Assembly (NCBI GenBank): GCA_030454085.1
Contig: JAKDJD010000054.1
Coordinates: forward strand, 1-13,595
Direction: 5' to 3'
Length of the DNA: 13,595 bases
From: Kocuria sp.
GTDB lineage: Bacteria; Actinomycetota; Actinomycetes; Actinomycetales; Micrococcaceae
Position numbers and translations under genes: made by a program
Part shown: piece by piece, positions 6,448-13,580 of the stretch
Position numbering within the stretch: position 1 is the first letter of the stretch
How the letters are laid out: each line of letters begins with the position of its first letter
The notes under the pieces: model-generated
Told to the model about the DNA's origin: nothing
The model's input: only the letters and a program-made list of their open reading frames with translations
Database searches by the model: none

Positions 6448-7080
6448 CTAACAGGAGCTCTGGGCGTACTTGTCGTCGGAGAGCTTCATGATCTTGTCCA
6501 CATACAGTTTGGTTTCCTGGATATCGGGGACGCCTTCCGCCTTCTTCATGGCGTTGGGTCCGGCATTGTAGCCGGCCAGGGCGTACCGATTGACCTGGTC
6601 CTCGTTGTCGGCGTAGCCGCGGGCCTGTTCACGAAGAAATTTCATGTACCGCCCCTGAGCCGCGATCGCGTCCTTCTCGTTCATGGGGTCGCCCTCGCCC
6701 CAGGTTTCCCAGGTGTCATCCGTAAATTGGGCGATCCCCTTGGCGCCCGCTTTGGAATGGGCATCCGGGTTCCACGCGGATTCGGCCTCGATCTGGGCGG
6801 CCAGGACATTGGCCGGAAGGCCCGACTCGTCAGAGGCCTTGTCGACCTCGCCGGAGAGGTGATCGGGGATGGCGGACGAACCGTGGTTGGGGATTGTCGG
6901 GGTATCGATCAGCGCGCACTCGGTCTTGCCGTAGTCGCTCAGGAACAGACCCACGACCCCGGCAAGGAGCAGGGTCAGCGCCGTCACGACCTGCCAATCG
7001 CGCGCGAGGAATCCCGCAACGCCCTTGCCGTGCTCGGTGCGTGCGGTTCTTCCGCGGGAGTTCCTGTGCGAATGAGTCAT
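6448..7080 (-). CDS. Membrane-anchored lytic transglycosylase (SLT/goose-lysozyme-like)
   Basis: A 210-residue peptidoglycan-cleaving enzyme. A basic N-terminus (1-28) and one hydrophobic segment (about 31-48) anchor it in the membrane with the catalytic domain outside. The SLT domain spans about 75-200: AAQIEAESAWNP with the probable catalytic Glu100 before Ser101, then GAKGIAQFTDDTW (112-124), and the substrate-cleft motif ALAGYNAGP (167-175). Such proteins cleave MurNAc-GlcNAc bonds during wall remodelling. A Cys at 55 and the C-terminal Cys210 may form a disulfide. TAGGCT ends 7 nt before the ATG and there is no Shine-Dalgarno, so a leaderless transcript is likely. Same strand as the sulfurtransferase and dehydrogenase genes, but its own promoter argues against a tight operon. 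Confidence 0.85.
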   Translation of the reverse strand: MTHSHRNSRGRTARTEHGKGVAGFLARDWQVVTALTLLLAGVVGLFLSDYGKTECALIDTPTIPNHGSSAIPDHLSGEVDKASDESGLPANVLAAQIEAESAWNPDAHSKAGAKGIAQFTDDTWETWGEGDPMNEKDAIAAQGRYMKFLREQARGYADNEDQVNRYALAGYNAGPNAMKKAEGVPDIQETKLYVDKIMKLSDDKYAQSSC

Positions 7081-7087
7081 CGGGTCA

Positions 7088-7093
7088 AGCCTA
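7088..7093 (-). promoter_or_regulatory. -10 box of a leaderless lytic transglycosylase mRNA
   Basis: Minus-strand TAGGCT (TAnnnT) ends 7 nt before the ATG at 7080. It fits a transcript beginning at the start codon. The -35 region is weak. Confidence 0.45.
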
Positions 7094-7149
7094 CAGAGTG
7101 GATTGCTCGAGGTCGGCCCCTAGTTGTCCCAGATCACTCCCGCAACGGA

Positions 7150-8745
7150 CTATTTCAGGCCGAGTGTCTTCATCGCACCGAGCGCCGAGGTCATGACCCT
7201 CTGGAACGTTGGTGGATCCAGGGGACCGGATGGTGCGATGGGCGTGAGGCTCTGGCGGGCGATCGTCCGTGACCTGGTGAATTCCAGGATTCCTTCCGGG
7301 CCGTGCCGGTGGCCGAGGCCGGAGGCCTTCCACCCGCCCGACGGCGCCGCTATGGACCCCCACGCGGCCGCGAAGGCCTCGTTGATGTTGACCATCCCCG
7401 AGTGCAGGCGGGAAGCGACCTCCAGGCCGTGGCTCCTGGACCCCGAATACACGCTCGCGTTGAGTCCGTAGGCGGTCCCGTTCGCGCGGGCGATCGCCTC
7501 GTCGTCCGACTCGACGCGCCACACGGCCACAACCGGTCCGAAAGTCTCCTCGGTCGCGATGGGGGCCTCGTGAGGCACGTCGGTCAGGACCGTCGGTTCG
7601 AAAAAGCACGGCCCCAGGTCGGGCCGCGTCGACCCGCCGGCGAGCACACGGGCCCCAGATCGAGTCGCGTTCGCCACGGCGTCCCGGACCCGCTCGAGAT
7701 GCGCCTCGGAGATCAGGCTGCCGACATCGTGGCGATGGTCGAACGAGAACCCCAGCCGGAGCGCGGCGGTGGCCTCCGCCAAGCGCTCGCAGAACTTCTC
7801 GTACAGGTCCCCGACCACGTAGATCCGTTCGAGGGACAGGCACAATTGCCCGGTCGAGGAAAAGGAGCCACGGACGGCGCCGTCCACGGCGGCTTCCAGT
7901 GATGCGTCGGAACAGACGATCATGGGGTTCTTGCCGCCGAGTTCGAGGGTGGTCGGCGTCAGCTTGTGCCCGGTCTTTGACGCTATGCCGCGGCCGGCGG
8001 CGGTGGACCCCGTGAAGGACACGGCGTCGGCCGTCTCGATGAGGGTGTCGCCGACGTCGTCGACCGCTCCCGGAACCAGTTGCCACACGTCAGAGGGCAA
8101 CCCGGCGGCGACCGCGAGGCGACGCATCAGGATTGCCGAGAGGATCGTCGCGGAGTCGGGCTTGTGCATGACGGCGTTGCCGGCGGCGAGGGCGGAGAGG
8201 AGATCGGTTCCGCCCAGGGACACCGGGTAGTTCCATGGGGTGATGAAGCCAACCGTGCCGACCGGTGAGTGCTGGACGATCGTGCGCGTCAGGCCTGGGA
8301 TGGCGCCCCGGCGCCGTTCCTCGCGAAGGACTCGGGGAGCCTCCCGGCCGACAAAACGGCACACGTTGTACGCGTCCATGATCTCGTCGTAAGCGTGGAT
8401 GCGGGATTTGCCCGTCTCGGCCTGGATGGTGTCCAGGAGGAGGGCCTCATGCCGCCGGATCTCACCGTGAAGCCGGAGCAGCACGGCCGCGCGTGCCGCC
8501 GCGGGACGCTCCGACCAGGCGACTCGGGCCGCGCGGGTTCTCTCCGCGGCGCGACGGACGTCCTCCGCGGTCGCTCCGGGCACCGAGGCGATCGTTCGAC
8601 CGAGCGCGGGTGGCGCGACATGGATCGGGGAGCCCGTGCCCACGACGTCGTCCTCCAGGTTCTCGGCCAGAAACCCGGCCAGGCGGCGCGGGGCCTGTGT
8701 CTCTGCCGCGTCCTCGGTGAGCGTGTCGCAACGTGATGTACTCAT
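7150..8745 (-). CDS. Succinate-semialdehyde dehydrogenase-type aldehyde dehydrogenase (GabD2-like)
   Basis: A 531-residue NAD(P)-dependent aldehyde dehydrogenase that oxidises an aldehyde to its acid. All key residues are visible: Asn172 in ITPWNYP, Lys195 in MHKPDS, the cofactor motif FTGSTAAG (about 244-251), general base Glu268 in LELGGKNP, and nucleophile Cys302 in STGQLCLSLER. The PWNYPVSLGGTDLLSAL, GQLC(I/L)S(I/L)ER and EETFGPVV patterns resemble actinobacterial GabD2 enzymes, so succinate semialdehyde is the best guess. The frame is open to 8793, but that start would add 16 residues of translated promoter; ATG 8745 fits the family length better. Divergent from the aldolase-like gene at 8812, with 66 bp between the starts. 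The last 30 or so residues (after RSRTIARQS) extend past the usual end. Confidence 0.88.
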   Translation of the reverse strand: MSTSRCDTLTEDAAETQAPRRLAGFLAENLEDDVVGTGSPIHVAPPALGRTIASVPGATAEDVRRAAERTRAARVAWSERPAAARAAVLLRLHGEIRRHEALLLDTIQAETGKSRIHAYDEIMDAYNVCRFVGREAPRVLREERRRGAIPGLTRTIVQHSPVGTVGFITPWNYPVSLGGTDLLSALAAGNAVMHKPDSATILSAILMRRLAVAAGLPSDVWQLVPGAVDDVGDTLIETADAVSFTGSTAAGRGIASKTGHKLTPTTLELGGKNPMIVCSDASLEAAVDGAVRGSFSSTGQLCLSLERIYVVGDLYEKFCERLAEATAALRLGFSFDHRHDVGSLISEAHLERVRDAVANATRSGARVLAGGSTRPDLGPCFFEPTVLTDVPHEAPIATEETFGPVVAVWRVESDDEAIARANGTAYGLNASVYSGSRSHGLEVASRLHSGMVNINEAFAAAWGSIAAPSGGWKASGLGHRHGPEGILEFTRSRTIARQSLTPIAPSGPLDPPTFQRVMTSALGAMKTLGLK

Positions 8746-8800
8746 GAGTCCATGATGACAGAGACTGACGTAGGGTGTGATGCAAAGCACCACGTCAGCG

Positions 8801-8805
8801 AAGGG
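8801..8805 (+). promoter_or_regulatory. Ribosome binding site of the deaminase/aldolase-like gene
   Basis: AAGGG lies 6 nt before ATG 8812 and favours it over the ATG at 8752. The earlier start would overlap the divergent promoter region and add 20 non-conserved residues. Confidence 0.6.
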
Positions 8806-8811
8806 TTCTCC

Positions 8812-10023
8812 ATGGTCTCTCTCTCCGTCCGCAAGGCTCTCCAGGGAATGGACGGTCCGATTGGGGTCATCGACAGGGATGCGTTGGATGCGAATATCGA
8901 GGCGCTGAGGGAGAGGGCGGGCGGACTGCCCATTCGTGTGGCCTCCAAATCACTGCGAATCCCGGGGGTCATGTCCTACGTCCTTGCCAGACCGGGGTTT
9001 CGGGGCATCATGGCTTTCTCCTTGGAAGAGGCCTTGGCCCTGGTGGAGAAAGGGTGCGACGACGTCCTCGTTGCTTACCCGACGACCAACCGTCCCGGGC
9101 TCCGGAGGCTTGCGGCAAACCGACGGGCGAGGGAGAGAATCACCCTCACGGTCGATTCCTCGGAGCATCTCGATTTCGTCGAGAAATACATACGCGAAGG
9201 AGAATCCGAGGGGTCGGCGTCGGCCTTGCCGCCCGTGAGGCTCTGTCTTGAGGTGGACGCATCGTTGCGGATCTGGGAAAAGGTCCTGGCGGACCGGGTC
9301 CACTTGGGGGCGCGACGATCGCCGGTGCGGACACCGGAGCAGGCACTCGACATCGTCCGCCAGATCTCTCGCCGACCCCACATAGCTCTGGTGGGGATTC
9401 TTTCTTACGAAGGGCAGATCGCAGGGCAGGCGAATGCGGGCAAAGGGCTCAAAGCCATGGTGACTCGCCGCATGCAGGGCATGTCCGTCGACGAGCTCAA
9501 GGATCGCAGGACCCGGGTGATCGCCGCTGTTCGGGAGGAGCAGGACCTCGAATTCGTCAACGGTGGCGGCACCGGATCCCTCGAGACGAGCACCAGCGAG
9601 GGCACACTCACCGAGTTGGGCGCCGGATCCGGTTTGCTCTCCCCGGGGCTCTTCGACGGCTACCAGCAGTTCCACCACCGGCCCGCAGCTTTCATCGCAA
9701 CCCCCGTGGTGCGCCGCCCGGCGCCCGGCTGGGTCACGGTCTTCGAAGGCGGCTGGATCGCCTCCGGACCGCCAGGGGCGGACCGGGCCCCAACCATCGC
9801 CTGGCCGGAAGGTCTCAAATACTCTCCGACGGAAGGGCCGGGCGAGGTCCAGACTCCGTTGCGCGGCCCGGGCGCTGAAACGTTGGGCCTCGGGGACCTG
9901 GTGTACTTCCGCCACGCCAAGGCCGGTGAACTCGCGGAGCACCTGACCGAGTACCAGGTCGTGTCCGGCGGCCGGATTCTCGAGATATGGAAGACCTACC
10001 GAGGCGAAGGATGGGCGTTCTGA
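8812..10023 (+). CDS. Amino acid deaminase/aldolase-like PLP enzyme (alanine racemase fold, D-threonine aldolase relative)
   Basis: A 403-residue PLP enzyme of fold type III (COG3616-like). It begins with the TIM-barrel start GPIGVIDRDALDANI. The PLP Lys is Lys46 in RVASKSLR, followed by FRGIMAFSLEEA (about 63-74). The second half carries VNGGGTGSLE (phosphate-binding glycines) and SGLLSPGLFDGY. In D-threonine aldolase and eukaryotic D-serine dehydratase a metal is held by a C-terminal His-x-Asp/Cys pair. Here the matching site is His368-Ala-Lys370 in FRHAKAGE, so that metal site appears lost. Activity on a D-amino or beta-hydroxy amino acid is a guess. Its stop overlaps the next gene's start by 1 bp (TGATG), so the two are translationally coupled. 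Confidence 0.8.
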   Translation: MVSLSVRKALQGMDGPIGVIDRDALDANIEALRERAGGLPIRVASKSLRIPGVMSYVLARPGFRGIMAFSLEEALALVEKGCDDVLVAYPTTNRPGLRRLAANRRARERITLTVDSSEHLDFVEKYIREGESEGSASALPPVRLCLEVDASLRIWEKVLADRVHLGARRSPVRTPEQALDIVRQISRRPHIALVGILSYEGQIAGQANAGKGLKAMVTRRMQGMSVDELKDRRTRVIAAVREEQDLEFVNGGGTGSLETSTSEGTLTELGAGSGLLSPGLFDGYQQFHHRPAAFIATPVVRRPAPGWVTVFEGGWIASGPPGADRAPTIAWPEGLKYSPTEGPGEVQTPLRGPGAETLGLGDLVYFRHAKAGELAEHLTEYQVVSGGRILEIWKTYRGEGWAF

Positions 10024-11351
10024 TGCACACTGTCAGCAATTGGTCGGGAATCGAATCGGCCCGACCCCAGCACATGTGGAAGCCTCGTTCTGAGGCGCAA
10101 GCGGCCGACGTCGTGCGGCAGGCCGCGACCCGAGGCGAACGCGTCAGGGTCATTGGGGCCGGTCATTCCTTCACCCCTGTCGCAATGGGGGAAGACCACC
10201 TGGTGAGCCTGGACGAGATGAGCGGTCTGGTCGGCGTGGACGCAGAACGACGTCGCGCCCGGTTCCGTGCCGGAACGCGCCTCCGCGACATTCCGGCCAT
10301 CCTGGAACCGTACGGCCTGGCGCTGACGAATCAGGGCGACGTCAACCCGCAGTCGATCGCCGGGGCGATCTCGACGGGAACCCACGGGACCGGACTGGGG
10401 TTCACCGGCTTCGGTGGGACCGTGACGGGGCTGAAATTGTTGACGGCCGACGGGTCGGTGCTGAACCTCTCCGAGACCGAGCATCCAGAGATCTTCTCGC
10501 TGGCCCGGATCTCGGTCGGTGTGCTCGGGTTGCTCCTGGAGGTCGAGCTGCAGTGCGTGGAGGCCTTCGACTTGATCGCCCAGGAGACCGGGGAGAACCT
10601 CGACGACCTCTTGGATGGTCTGGAACAACGGGCCCGAACCCACGACCATCTCGAGTTTTTCTGGTACCCCCATACCGATCGCGCGGTGGCCAAGACCAAT
10701 ACTCGGGTTCGTAGGGGAGAACAGGCCCCCGGTGATCTCGTGGACGTGCGGCCGAGGAAGAAGTGGGCACAGGTTCTGAGTGAGGAAGTCGTGGACAACG
10801 GCGGATTGCGCGCGATGTGCGAGGTCGGATCCCGGTTTCCGGCCGCAATTCCGACCCTCTGCCGCGTCGCGGCCTGGGCGACGTCCAACCGCGCCTACAG
10901 GGCGTCCGCCGACGAGGTTTTCGTATCGCCGAGACGAGTGCGATTCAACGAGACCGAATGGGCCGTTCCGCTGGAGGAAGGCCCCGCCGCGGTCCGCGAG
11001 GTCCGTGACCTCATCGACCGCAAGAACTTGAAGATCTCCTTTCCCATCGAGGGCCGCGTGGCTGCCGCGGACGACGTCCCCCTGTCCACCGCCTACGGTC
11101 GAGAGACGATGTACATCGCGGCCCACCGGTTCTTCCGGGAGGACCCGACCGATTACCTCACCGGCGTCGAACGGGTCATGCGCGCTCACGGCGGCCGCCC
11201 TCACTGGGGCAAACGGCACACATTGGGGTGCGAGGAACTGGCGGGACTGTATCCGCGGTTCGAGGACTTCCGCGCGCTGCGGTCGCTCGTGGACGCCGAC
11301 GCCGTGTTCGGCAACTCCCACACGGACCGCCTGTTCGGCGTCGATCGGTAG
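10023..11351 (+). CDS. D-arabinono-1,4-lactone oxidase/alditol oxidase-like flavoprotein
   Basis: A 442-residue FAD-dependent oxidase of the VAO family, oxidising sugar lactones or polyols with O2. The N-terminal FAD domain has RVRVIGAGHSF with His48 at the site of covalent flavin attachment in this family, then SIAGAISTGTHGTG (about 111-124). The C-terminal half keeps the pair seen in alditol oxidase active sites: Glu343 and Arg345 in PIEGR, and Lys397 in PHWGKRH. Alternative starts at 9987 and 10011 lie inside the previous gene; the ATG at 10023 overlaps its stop, and GAAGGA (10006-10011) lies 11 nt upstream. The substrate is unknown. The coupling with a fold-III PLP enzyme recurs in actinobacteria as I recall it, which suggests a shared pathway, but none is established from this sequence. 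Confidence 0.85.
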   Translation: MHTVSNWSGIESARPQHMWKPRSEAQAADVVRQAATRGERVRVIGAGHSFTPVAMGEDHLVSLDEMSGLVGVDAERRRARFRAGTRLRDIPAILEPYGLALTNQGDVNPQSIAGAISTGTHGTGLGFTGFGGTVTGLKLLTADGSVLNLSETEHPEIFSLARISVGVLGLLLEVELQCVEAFDLIAQETGENLDDLLDGLEQRARTHDHLEFFWYPHTDRAVAKTNTRVRRGEQAPGDLVDVRPRKKWAQVLSEEVVDNGGLRAMCEVGSRFPAAIPTLCRVAAWATSNRAYRASADEVFVSPRRVRFNETEWAVPLEEGPAAVREVRDLIDRKNLKISFPIEGRVAAADDVPLSTAYGRETMYIAAHRFFREDPTDYLTGVERVMRAHGGRPHWGKRHTLGCEELAGLYPRFEDFRALRSLVDADAVFGNSHTDRLFGVDR

Positions 11352-11359
11352 GGCGCTCG

Positions 11360-11478
11360 GATCGGGGGTCTGGCTGGGGCGGATGGCTTGGGTCGCTCGG
11401 CTGGGTGGCTCGGCTGGACTGGGTGGCCGAGTCGGGTGGTTGGGCTGTGCGCCTGAAGCAACTGGCCGAGTTGGGTGG
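11360..11478 (+). repeat. G-rich low-complexity tract with imperfect repeats
   Basis: The plus strand is dominated by GGGTGG and CGGCTGG words and holds at least eight runs of three or more G. A 15-mer of the form GGCCGAGTyGGGTGG occurs at 11425-11439 and 11464-11478, 39 bp apart. Shorter CTCGGCTGG copies lie around 11397-11417. This strong G skew could form a G-quadruplex or reflect slippage. It fills the first third of the 334-bp gap after the oxidase gene and codes for nothing I recognise. Confidence 0.5.
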
Positions 11479-11576
11479 CGGTTGCCCGATGTGGCGGCGT
11501 TTCCCGTCGTTAGGTGGGGGCTGAACCGCCACCTAACGGCGGAAAACTCCTCTCCATCGGGTAACCCCCGCGCAAC
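11470..11576 (+). repeat. 107-bp imperfect palindrome (long hairpin) in the intergenic region
   Basis: Arms 11470-11520 and 11526-11576 around a five-base centre can pair at 44 of 51 positions. The core CGTTAGGTGG (11508-11517) with CCACCTAACG (11529-11538) is perfect. Outer blocks include CCCGATG (11485-11491) with CATCGGG (11555-11561), and GGTT with AACC. Four of the 44 pairs are G-U wobbles in plus-strand RNA and would be A-C mismatches in the minus-strand RNA; only one mismatch shows the opposite pattern. No T tract follows, so it is not a standard intrinsic terminator. It may be a dispersed intergenic repeat, a non-autonomous mobile element remnant or an RNA element. Confidence 0.75.
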
Positions 11577-11649
11577 GGCACCAGGGTGGCGTGCGGGGCC
11601 GCACCGCATTGCCGCCTCGAGGCCGTGGAGACCCCGGTCAGGCGATATT

Positions 11650-11678
11650 TCGGCACAGATCCTCGCGGTCGGTAGACT
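11650..11678 (+). promoter_or_regulatory. Leaderless promoter of the four-TM membrane protein
   Basis: TCGGCA (11650-11655, 4/6 to TTGACA) and TAGACT (11673-11678) are 17 bp apart. The -10 box ends 7 nt before ATG 11686, so transcription should begin at the start codon. No Shine-Dalgarno is present. Confidence 0.6.
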
Positions 11679-11685
11679 TGCGGCC

Positions 11686-12231
11686 ATGAAATCTCTGCCT
11701 GCCTCCCTTGCGCTGGCCGCGGCCGCGGTCATCCAAGCGATGGGTCTCTACACCTGGAATCCGGATCCGATGGCCGTCTCCGGGCAGGTGTTCTTTCCTA
11801 TTCTGTTCGGCCTCATGTCGATCTACCTGGCGTGGCGCACCAAGGATTCCGACCGCTTCTACGTCGCGCACATGATCATCATGGTCGTGGGCATTCTGGC
11901 TCTGGTCGCGACGCTGATCGGCGTCGTCGGAAGCGTCCTGGAGCTCTACCCCTCCTACATCGTGTATTTCGTGTGCCTGCTCGTGATCGTCATCGAGACG
12001 GCGTTGCGCATCGCGGCTTCACCGAAAAAGGCGAAGGCGCGCCGCGATGGAGACGACGACGCCGGTGCCTCGGCCCGCAAACCCAGGCGCCGTCGGAAGG
12101 TCGCCGGGGCAGGGCCGACCAATCTGGTGGCAAAACCGAAGAATCAGGCCAACGAGCAGTCATCGGGCGAGATGTCGAACGAGGCGTCCGACCGGGTTTC
12201 CGACAACGGTTCGGATGATTCGCGCGGCTGA
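11686..12231 (+). CDS. Four-TM membrane protein with charged, disordered C-terminal tail
   Basis: An unrecognised 181-residue membrane protein. Four hydrophobic segments are visible, at about residues 5-24, 31-50, 58-82 and 89-110. After that comes a tail of about 70 residues, first very basic (KKAKARR, RKPRRRRK) and then Ser/Asp/Asn-rich and acidic at the end. By the positive-inside rule the basic tail should be cytoplasmic. The frame is open upstream to 11383, but that stretch crosses the palindrome and the promoter, so I start at ATG 11686. It lies 59 bp before the mannosyltransferase, which has its own promoter. Placement beside an envelope glycosyltransferase hints at an envelope role, but no function can be assigned. 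Confidence 0.75.
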   Translation: MKSLPASLALAAAAVIQAMGLYTWNPDPMAVSGQVFFPILFGLMSIYLAWRTKDSDRFYVAHMIIMVVGILALVATLIGVVGSVLELYPSYIVYFVCLLVIVIETALRIAASPKKAKARRDGDDDAGASARKPRRRRKVAGAGPTNLVAKPKNQANEQSSGEMSNEASDRVSDNGSDDSRG

Positions 12232-12278
12232 CCCTCGGGCCGGTCGTCCGCGCAACCGCGACCACGGGATTGCCTGGG

Positions 12279-12284
12279 TAAACT
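12279..12284 (+). promoter_or_regulatory. -10 box of a leaderless GT87 mRNA
   Basis: TAAACT (TAnnnT) ends 6 nt before ATG 12291 and there is no Shine-Dalgarno. It fits initiation at the start codon. No convincing -35 is seen. Confidence 0.5.
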
Positions 12285-12290
12285 GAAGCA

Positions 12291-13580
12291 ATGACTTCCT
12301 CTTCCGCTGAACTTCGCGCGCCGTCCAGGCCCTGGCAAATCGGCGCGTGGATCGCCGTCGTCGTCGTTCTTGGCGGACAGTTCCTCTACGCCATGACCCA
12401 GGGTGGCCTGGACTTCACGGTGTATCGCGCCGGTGCCGCGACGATCTTCGGCAATGACGGCATCACCAAGGATCTGTACGACCTGCACCTGATCCCGCTG
12501 ACGGAAACTTCCTTCCTGCCCTTCACGTATCCGCCGTTCGCGGCGTTGCTGTTCCTGCCCTTCGCGTTCCTCCCGGTCAAGGTGGGGACGGCGATCATGG
12601 TGATCTTCTCGATCGCCGTCGCATGGTGGTTCGCGGCGATCATCTACGACTACGTGAATCACCGGGGATACAAGATCCCCCTGCAGGACAAGCTCGGACG
12701 CACCACGACCATCGCACTGCTTGCGGCCCTCATCTGCTTGTCGGGCCCGTGGCGTCGTGGTCTCGGACTCGTGCAGATCAACCCGCTGATCATGCTCCTC
12801 ATCCTCGCGGACCTGCTTCGCCCCGCGACCAAGGTTCCTCGGGGCCTGCTGATCGGCATCGCGGCGGGTATCAAGCTCACGCCCCTGGCCTTCGGCCTGG
12901 TCCTCCTGATGCGCAAGGACATCAAGGGGCTCGTGACTCTGGCGGCGTCGTTCGCGGGGACCATTCTGGTCGGCGTGATCTTGTTGCCGCACCAGGCCGC
13001 CGAGTTCTGGTTCGACGCGATCTCCGATCCGTCGCGCGTCGGCAACATCAATTACCTGGACAACATCTCGATCCAGGGCTGGCTCATGCACATCGGGCTG
13101 ACCGGGCCGGTGCTGAAGATCGTGATGTACGTGCTGATCCTGGTCCTGATCGTGGGGGTTGCGGCGGTCATTCCCTCGCTGGACAAGCGAGGCATGAAAC
13201 TCTCGATCGTCTCGCTGAACGCATTCGTGATGCTTTCGATCTCGCCGATCTCCTGGTCGCACCACAACACGTGGTTCCCGCTGATCATCGCGGCGATCTG
13301 TGTGGACGCCGTCCCGTGGCTCTTCTGGCGCAAGGGCCCGGAGCGCACCATCGCACTGGTCCTGGCCTGGGTCGCGGCGATCGGGCTCTACATCTCGCCC
13401 ATGTGGATCGGCATCGCGTTGTACGGCTCATCGCAGTACCTCGACTACATCTCCACCTTCCCGCTGGTGGTATCCGCGATCCCGATCATCTGTCTGTTCG
13501 CTTTCTTCTGCATGTGGATCGTCGAGGCATGGCGGAACCGCAATGTCGACGATTCGCGGGTCCGCCCCGAAGTCGCCTGA
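12291..13580 (+). CDS. GT87 (GT-C) polyprenol-phosphate mannose-dependent mannosyltransferase
   Basis: A 429-residue polytopic protein with roughly ten hydrophobic segments, of the DUF2029/GT87 family that includes PimE of mycobacteria. These enzymes move mannose from polyprenyl-phosphate-mannose to lipid-linked glycans on the outer face of the membrane. Family signatures: GGLDFTVYRAGA with Asp41 in the first outer loop (the matching Asp is needed in PimE), FTYPPFAALL from 78, QINP at 162-165, GIAAGIKLTPL at 189-199, NISIQGW at 258-264, and SPISWSHHNTW from 318. The C-terminus is basic then acidic and cytoplasmic. It implies PIM, lipomannan or a similar mannosylated envelope lipid in this organism. 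Which acceptor it serves cannot be told. The gene is complete, ending 15 bp before the window edge. Confidence 0.88.
   Translation: MTSSSAELRAPSRPWQIGAWIAVVVVLGGQFLYAMTQGGLDFTVYRAGAATIFGNDGITKDLYDLHLIPLTETSFLPFTYPPFAALLFLPFAFLPVKVGTAIMVIFSIAVAWWFAAIIYDYVNHRGYKIPLQDKLGRTTTIALLAALICLSGPWRRGLGLVQINPLIMLLILADLLRPATKVPRGLLIGIAAGIKLTPLAFGLVLLMRKDIKGLVTLAASFAGTILVGVILLPHQAAEFWFDAISDPSRVGNINYLDNISIQGWLMHIGLTGPVLKIVMYVLILVLIVGVAAVIPSLDKRGMKLSIVSLNAFVMLSISPISWSHHNTWFPLIIAAICVDAVPWLFWRKGPERTIALVLAWVAAIGLYISPMWIGIALYGSSQYLDYISTFPLVVSAIPIICLFAFFCMWIVEAWRNRNVDDSRVRPEVA

Noticed and set aside
11383..11685. N-terminal extension of the four-TM protein (Trp/Gly/Arg-rich)
   Set aside because: It translates the G-rich tract, the palindrome and the promoter. 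A good -35/-10 pair places transcription at ATG 11686.
9996..11732. 578-codon open frame on the minus strand, Pro/Arg-rich at one end
   Set aside because: It is antisense to the flavin oxidase, whose family motifs are unmistakable. Long empty antisense frames are normal at this GC content, and this one also runs through the palindrome and a promoter.
12144..13265. 373-codon open frame on the minus strand
   Set aside because: It is antisense to the GT87 gene, with low-complexity Asp/Arg/Gln composition and no recognisable domain. It is a shadow of biased codon use.
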